This document shows, one piece after another, positions 5,738 to 7,244 of a stretch of 7,244 nucleotides of DNA. Below the pieces are notes generated by a model. It was not told where the DNA came from, did no database searches, and saw only the letters and a program-made list of their open reading frames with translations. Every line of letters begins with the position of its first letter. The stretch's first letter is position 1. Source of the DNA: Acidobacteriota bacterium (lineage in GTDB: Bacteria; Acidobacteriota; Blastocatellia; Pyrinomonadales; Pyrinomonadaceae); assembly GCA_003222935.1 (NCBI GenBank), contig QHXL01000439.1, forward strand, positions 1 to 7,244, in the 5' to 3' direction. The translations under genes were made by a program, and so were the position numbers.

Positions 5738-5859
5738 GCCGCAGATAAGCGCAGAAAGACGCAGATCAGACAGGGTTAAAACAGGCGACTGTTTCCTATT
5801 CTGCTCTGCGTCTTTCTGCGTTTATCTGCGGCTGAATTACTTGCTCTTGCAAGAGGTTC
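5711..5859. repeat. 149-bp palindrome of 10-bp CGCAGA units, third family
   Basis: Bases 5737-5765 are the reverse complement of 5805-5833 with one mismatch in 29. Further out, 5711-5724 pairs with 5846-5859 with one mismatch in 14. Both have the same centre (pairs sum to 11570), so this is one element. Each inner arm is three tandem 10-base units (left: CGCAGATAAG, CGCAGAAAGA, CGCAGATCAG from 5740). The loop carries a small hairpin, AAACAG (5779-5784)/CTGTTT (5789-5794). It lies between convergent moaDE and gyrA and overlaps the last eight moaDE codons. No T run follows either arm, so it is not a typical terminator, but it may slow converging polymerases. CGCAGATAA-type repeats recur in many bacterial genomes by my recollection. 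Confidence 0.85.
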
Positions 5860-5864
5860 GGACT

Positions 5865-7244
5865 TTATTCCTCGACCTCATCTTCAGCGGCAGCTTGGAC
5901 CAACGAAGCGCTTGTCACCATGTCGGAAGCGTCGGTCTTAATGAGTCGAACTCCCTGGGCGCTTCGACCAGTCTTACGAATGTGCCCAGCTTCAAGTCGA
6001 ATTAGTTTCCCTTGCTGAGTGATGATCATGATTTCAGATTCATCGTCTACCGGGAACACCGCAACGACCTTGCCCGTTTTGTCAGTCGTCTTCATGTTGA
6101 TGACGCCTTTTCCGCCACGTGACTGCAGACGATAGGTGGTGATAGGGGTTTGCTTGCCGTAGCCCTGTTCTGACACCGACAGCATTCGCTCCGTGTCTTC
6201 TGAGGAGACAGCACAAACCGACACCACATAGTCGTCAGGCCGGAGATCGATTCCCCGGGTGCCACGAGTCGCACGACCCATCGGTCGCGCATTCTTCTCA
6301 TCAAACCGAATTGCTAATCCGTTGTGAGTGGCGATAAAGATTCGCTTGGTACCGTCAGTTAAGATGACGTCCAGCAATTGATCGCCGTCGTCGATGTTGA
6401 TCGCATTGATGCCGTTGGTGCGAATGTTCCGAAAATCTGCCAGCGAAGTCTTCTTGATTATGCCTTTGCGAGTAACCATTACGACGTAGCGACCCTCAAC
6501 AAATTCCTTGACCGGGACTACACCTGCCAACTTTCGATCGGTAGGAATGCTGATAAGGTTTACGACAGCCTTGCCACGCGCCGAAGCCGCAGCATCAGGT
6601 ACTTCATGAACCTTGATCTTGTAGACCATGCCGTCGTCTGTGAAGATCATGAGATAGGCATGCGTTGAGGCAATGAAGAGATGCTCGACAAAGTCGCCAT
6701 TCTTCGCCGCGGCGCCAAAACGACCTTTACCCCCGCGACCCTGGCGAGAATATGTGGTTATTGGCGTACGTTTGATGTAACCGCTATTCGTGACTGTGAT
6801 CGCTACATCTTCATCGGCGATCAAATCCTCGATCGAAAGATCGACGCCTTCATCGACAATTTCCGTGCGCCGTTCGTCACCAAAGTCTTTTTTAACTTCT
6901 TCGAGCTCACCCGTAATTACCCTGCGCAGTGATCGCTCGTTTGAAAGAATTTCTTCGAGACCCGCAATCAATTTAATTATTGTTTCGTACTCATCGGTGA
7001 TTTTCTGTCGCTCGAGTGCGGAGATGCGTCGCAACTGTAGATCGAGAATCGCTTGCGCCTGGATATCCGAGAATGCCAGGTCTTCAATCGCCTTCTTCAA
7101 ACGTGGAAGATACTTCGCGATTGGCTCGTTCGAGGGGACACCTTTCCACGTCTTAATTTCCGCGGTCGTTGCCAGGTTCCCCGTCAGCCATTGACGCGCT
7201 TCATCAACTGAACGTGAATTTCGAATGGTGGTGATGATGAAGTC
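5865..7244 (-). CDS. gyrA: DNA gyrase subunit A, C-terminal 459 residues
   Basis: GyrA cuts and rejoins DNA in the A2B2 gyrase that introduces negative supercoils. The gene enters from the right edge; the frame is open at 7244, and the catalytic tyrosine region is outside the window. The fragment begins in the coiled-coil arm (DFIITTIRNS; IQAQAILDLQLRRISALERQKI), then GDERRTEI, then the six-bladed beta-pinwheel that wraps DNA. A GyrA box, QGRGGKG, is encoded at 6723-6743 in the first blade (consensus QRRGGKG, second residue changed). A second near-copy, QSRGGKG, is at 6105-6125 in the last blade, inside the repeated phrase TPITTYSRQ/TPITTYRLQ. The presence of a GyrA box separates it from ParC. 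The acidic tail is short (EDEVEE). A TTG at 7100 is an internal leucine codon, not a start. The gene is convergent with moaDE, with 127 bases between the stops. Confidence 0.95.
   Translation of the reverse strand, partial: DFIITTIRNSRSVDEARQWLTGNLATTAEIKTWKGVPSNEPIAKYLPRLKKAIEDLAFSDIQAQAILDLQLRRISALERQKITDEYETIIKLIAGLEEILSNERSLRRVITGELEEVKKDFGDERRTEIVDEGVDLSIEDLIADEDVAITVTNSGYIKRTPITTYSRQGRGGKGRFGAAAKNGDFVEHLFIASTHAYLMIFTDDGMVYKIKVHEVPDAAASARGKAVVNLISIPTDRKLAGVVPVKEFVEGRYVVMVTRKGIIKKTSLADFRNIRTNGINAINIDDGDQLLDVILTDGTKRIFIATHNGLAIRFDEKNARPMGRATRGTRGIDLRPDDYVVSVCAVSSEDTERMLSVSEQGYGKQTPITTYRLQSRGGKGVINMKTTDKTGKVVAVFPVDDESEIMIITQQGKLIRLEAGHIRKTGRSAQGVRLIKTDASDMVTSASLVQAAAEDEVEE

Noticed and set aside
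5737..5833. CRISPR-like or terminator reading of the CGCAGA repeats
   Set aside because: The units are 10 bases with no spacers and are arranged as an inverted pair; no T run follows either arm.
5718..6005. Plus-strand open frame over the third palindrome and the gyrA end
   Set aside because: It is antisense to gyrA and within a repeat, with no domain pattern.

Overview
This window most likely comes from a member of the Acidobacteriota, perhaps a Blastocatellia-type lineage. The case rests on recalled family resemblance: a secreted protein of a type I associate with acidobacterial genomes, a MoaD-MoaE fusion and a LON-domain protein of the style seen there, and moderate GC. No rRNA or other decisive marker is present, so the assignment is inference.

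Layout from left to right. Positions 2-451 hold the 3' end of hutF (formimidoylglutamate deiminase, histidine degradation). After a 7-base gap comes an M20 metallo-deacylase of the ArgE type (459-1577). A 209-bp palindromic element (1623-1831) and a short unassigned leader follow. Next is a secreted protein of unknown function (2024-3271) with a proline-rich tail, then a second, unrelated palindromic element (3334-3507). A stand-alone receiver-domain response regulator (3695-4099) is followed by three consecutive hairpins, the last a textbook intrinsic terminator (4184-4230). Directly behind it is a good candidate sigma-70-type promoter (4241-4270). It appears to drive a two-gene operon: a LON substrate-binding-domain protein (4341-5042) and, with an ATGA stop/start overlap, a MoaD-MoaE fusion for molybdenum cofactor synthesis (5039-5737). 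A third palindrome (5711-5859), built from 10-bp CGCAGA-type units, separates this operon from the convergent gyrA, whose C-terminal 459 codons (5865-7244, minus strand) run off the right edge.

Most of the window is ordinary housekeeping and metabolism; I found no defence system, phage, transposase, CRISPR or RNA gene. Two things stand out. First, the MoaD half of the fusion lacks its last beta strand and the terminal Gly-Gly that normally carries the thiocarboxylate, while the MoaE half looks intact. Second, three different long palindromes sit at or over the 3' ends of three successive transcription units (argE, the secreted-protein gene, moaD-moaE), which suggests several families of REP/MITE-like elements with a preference for gene ends.
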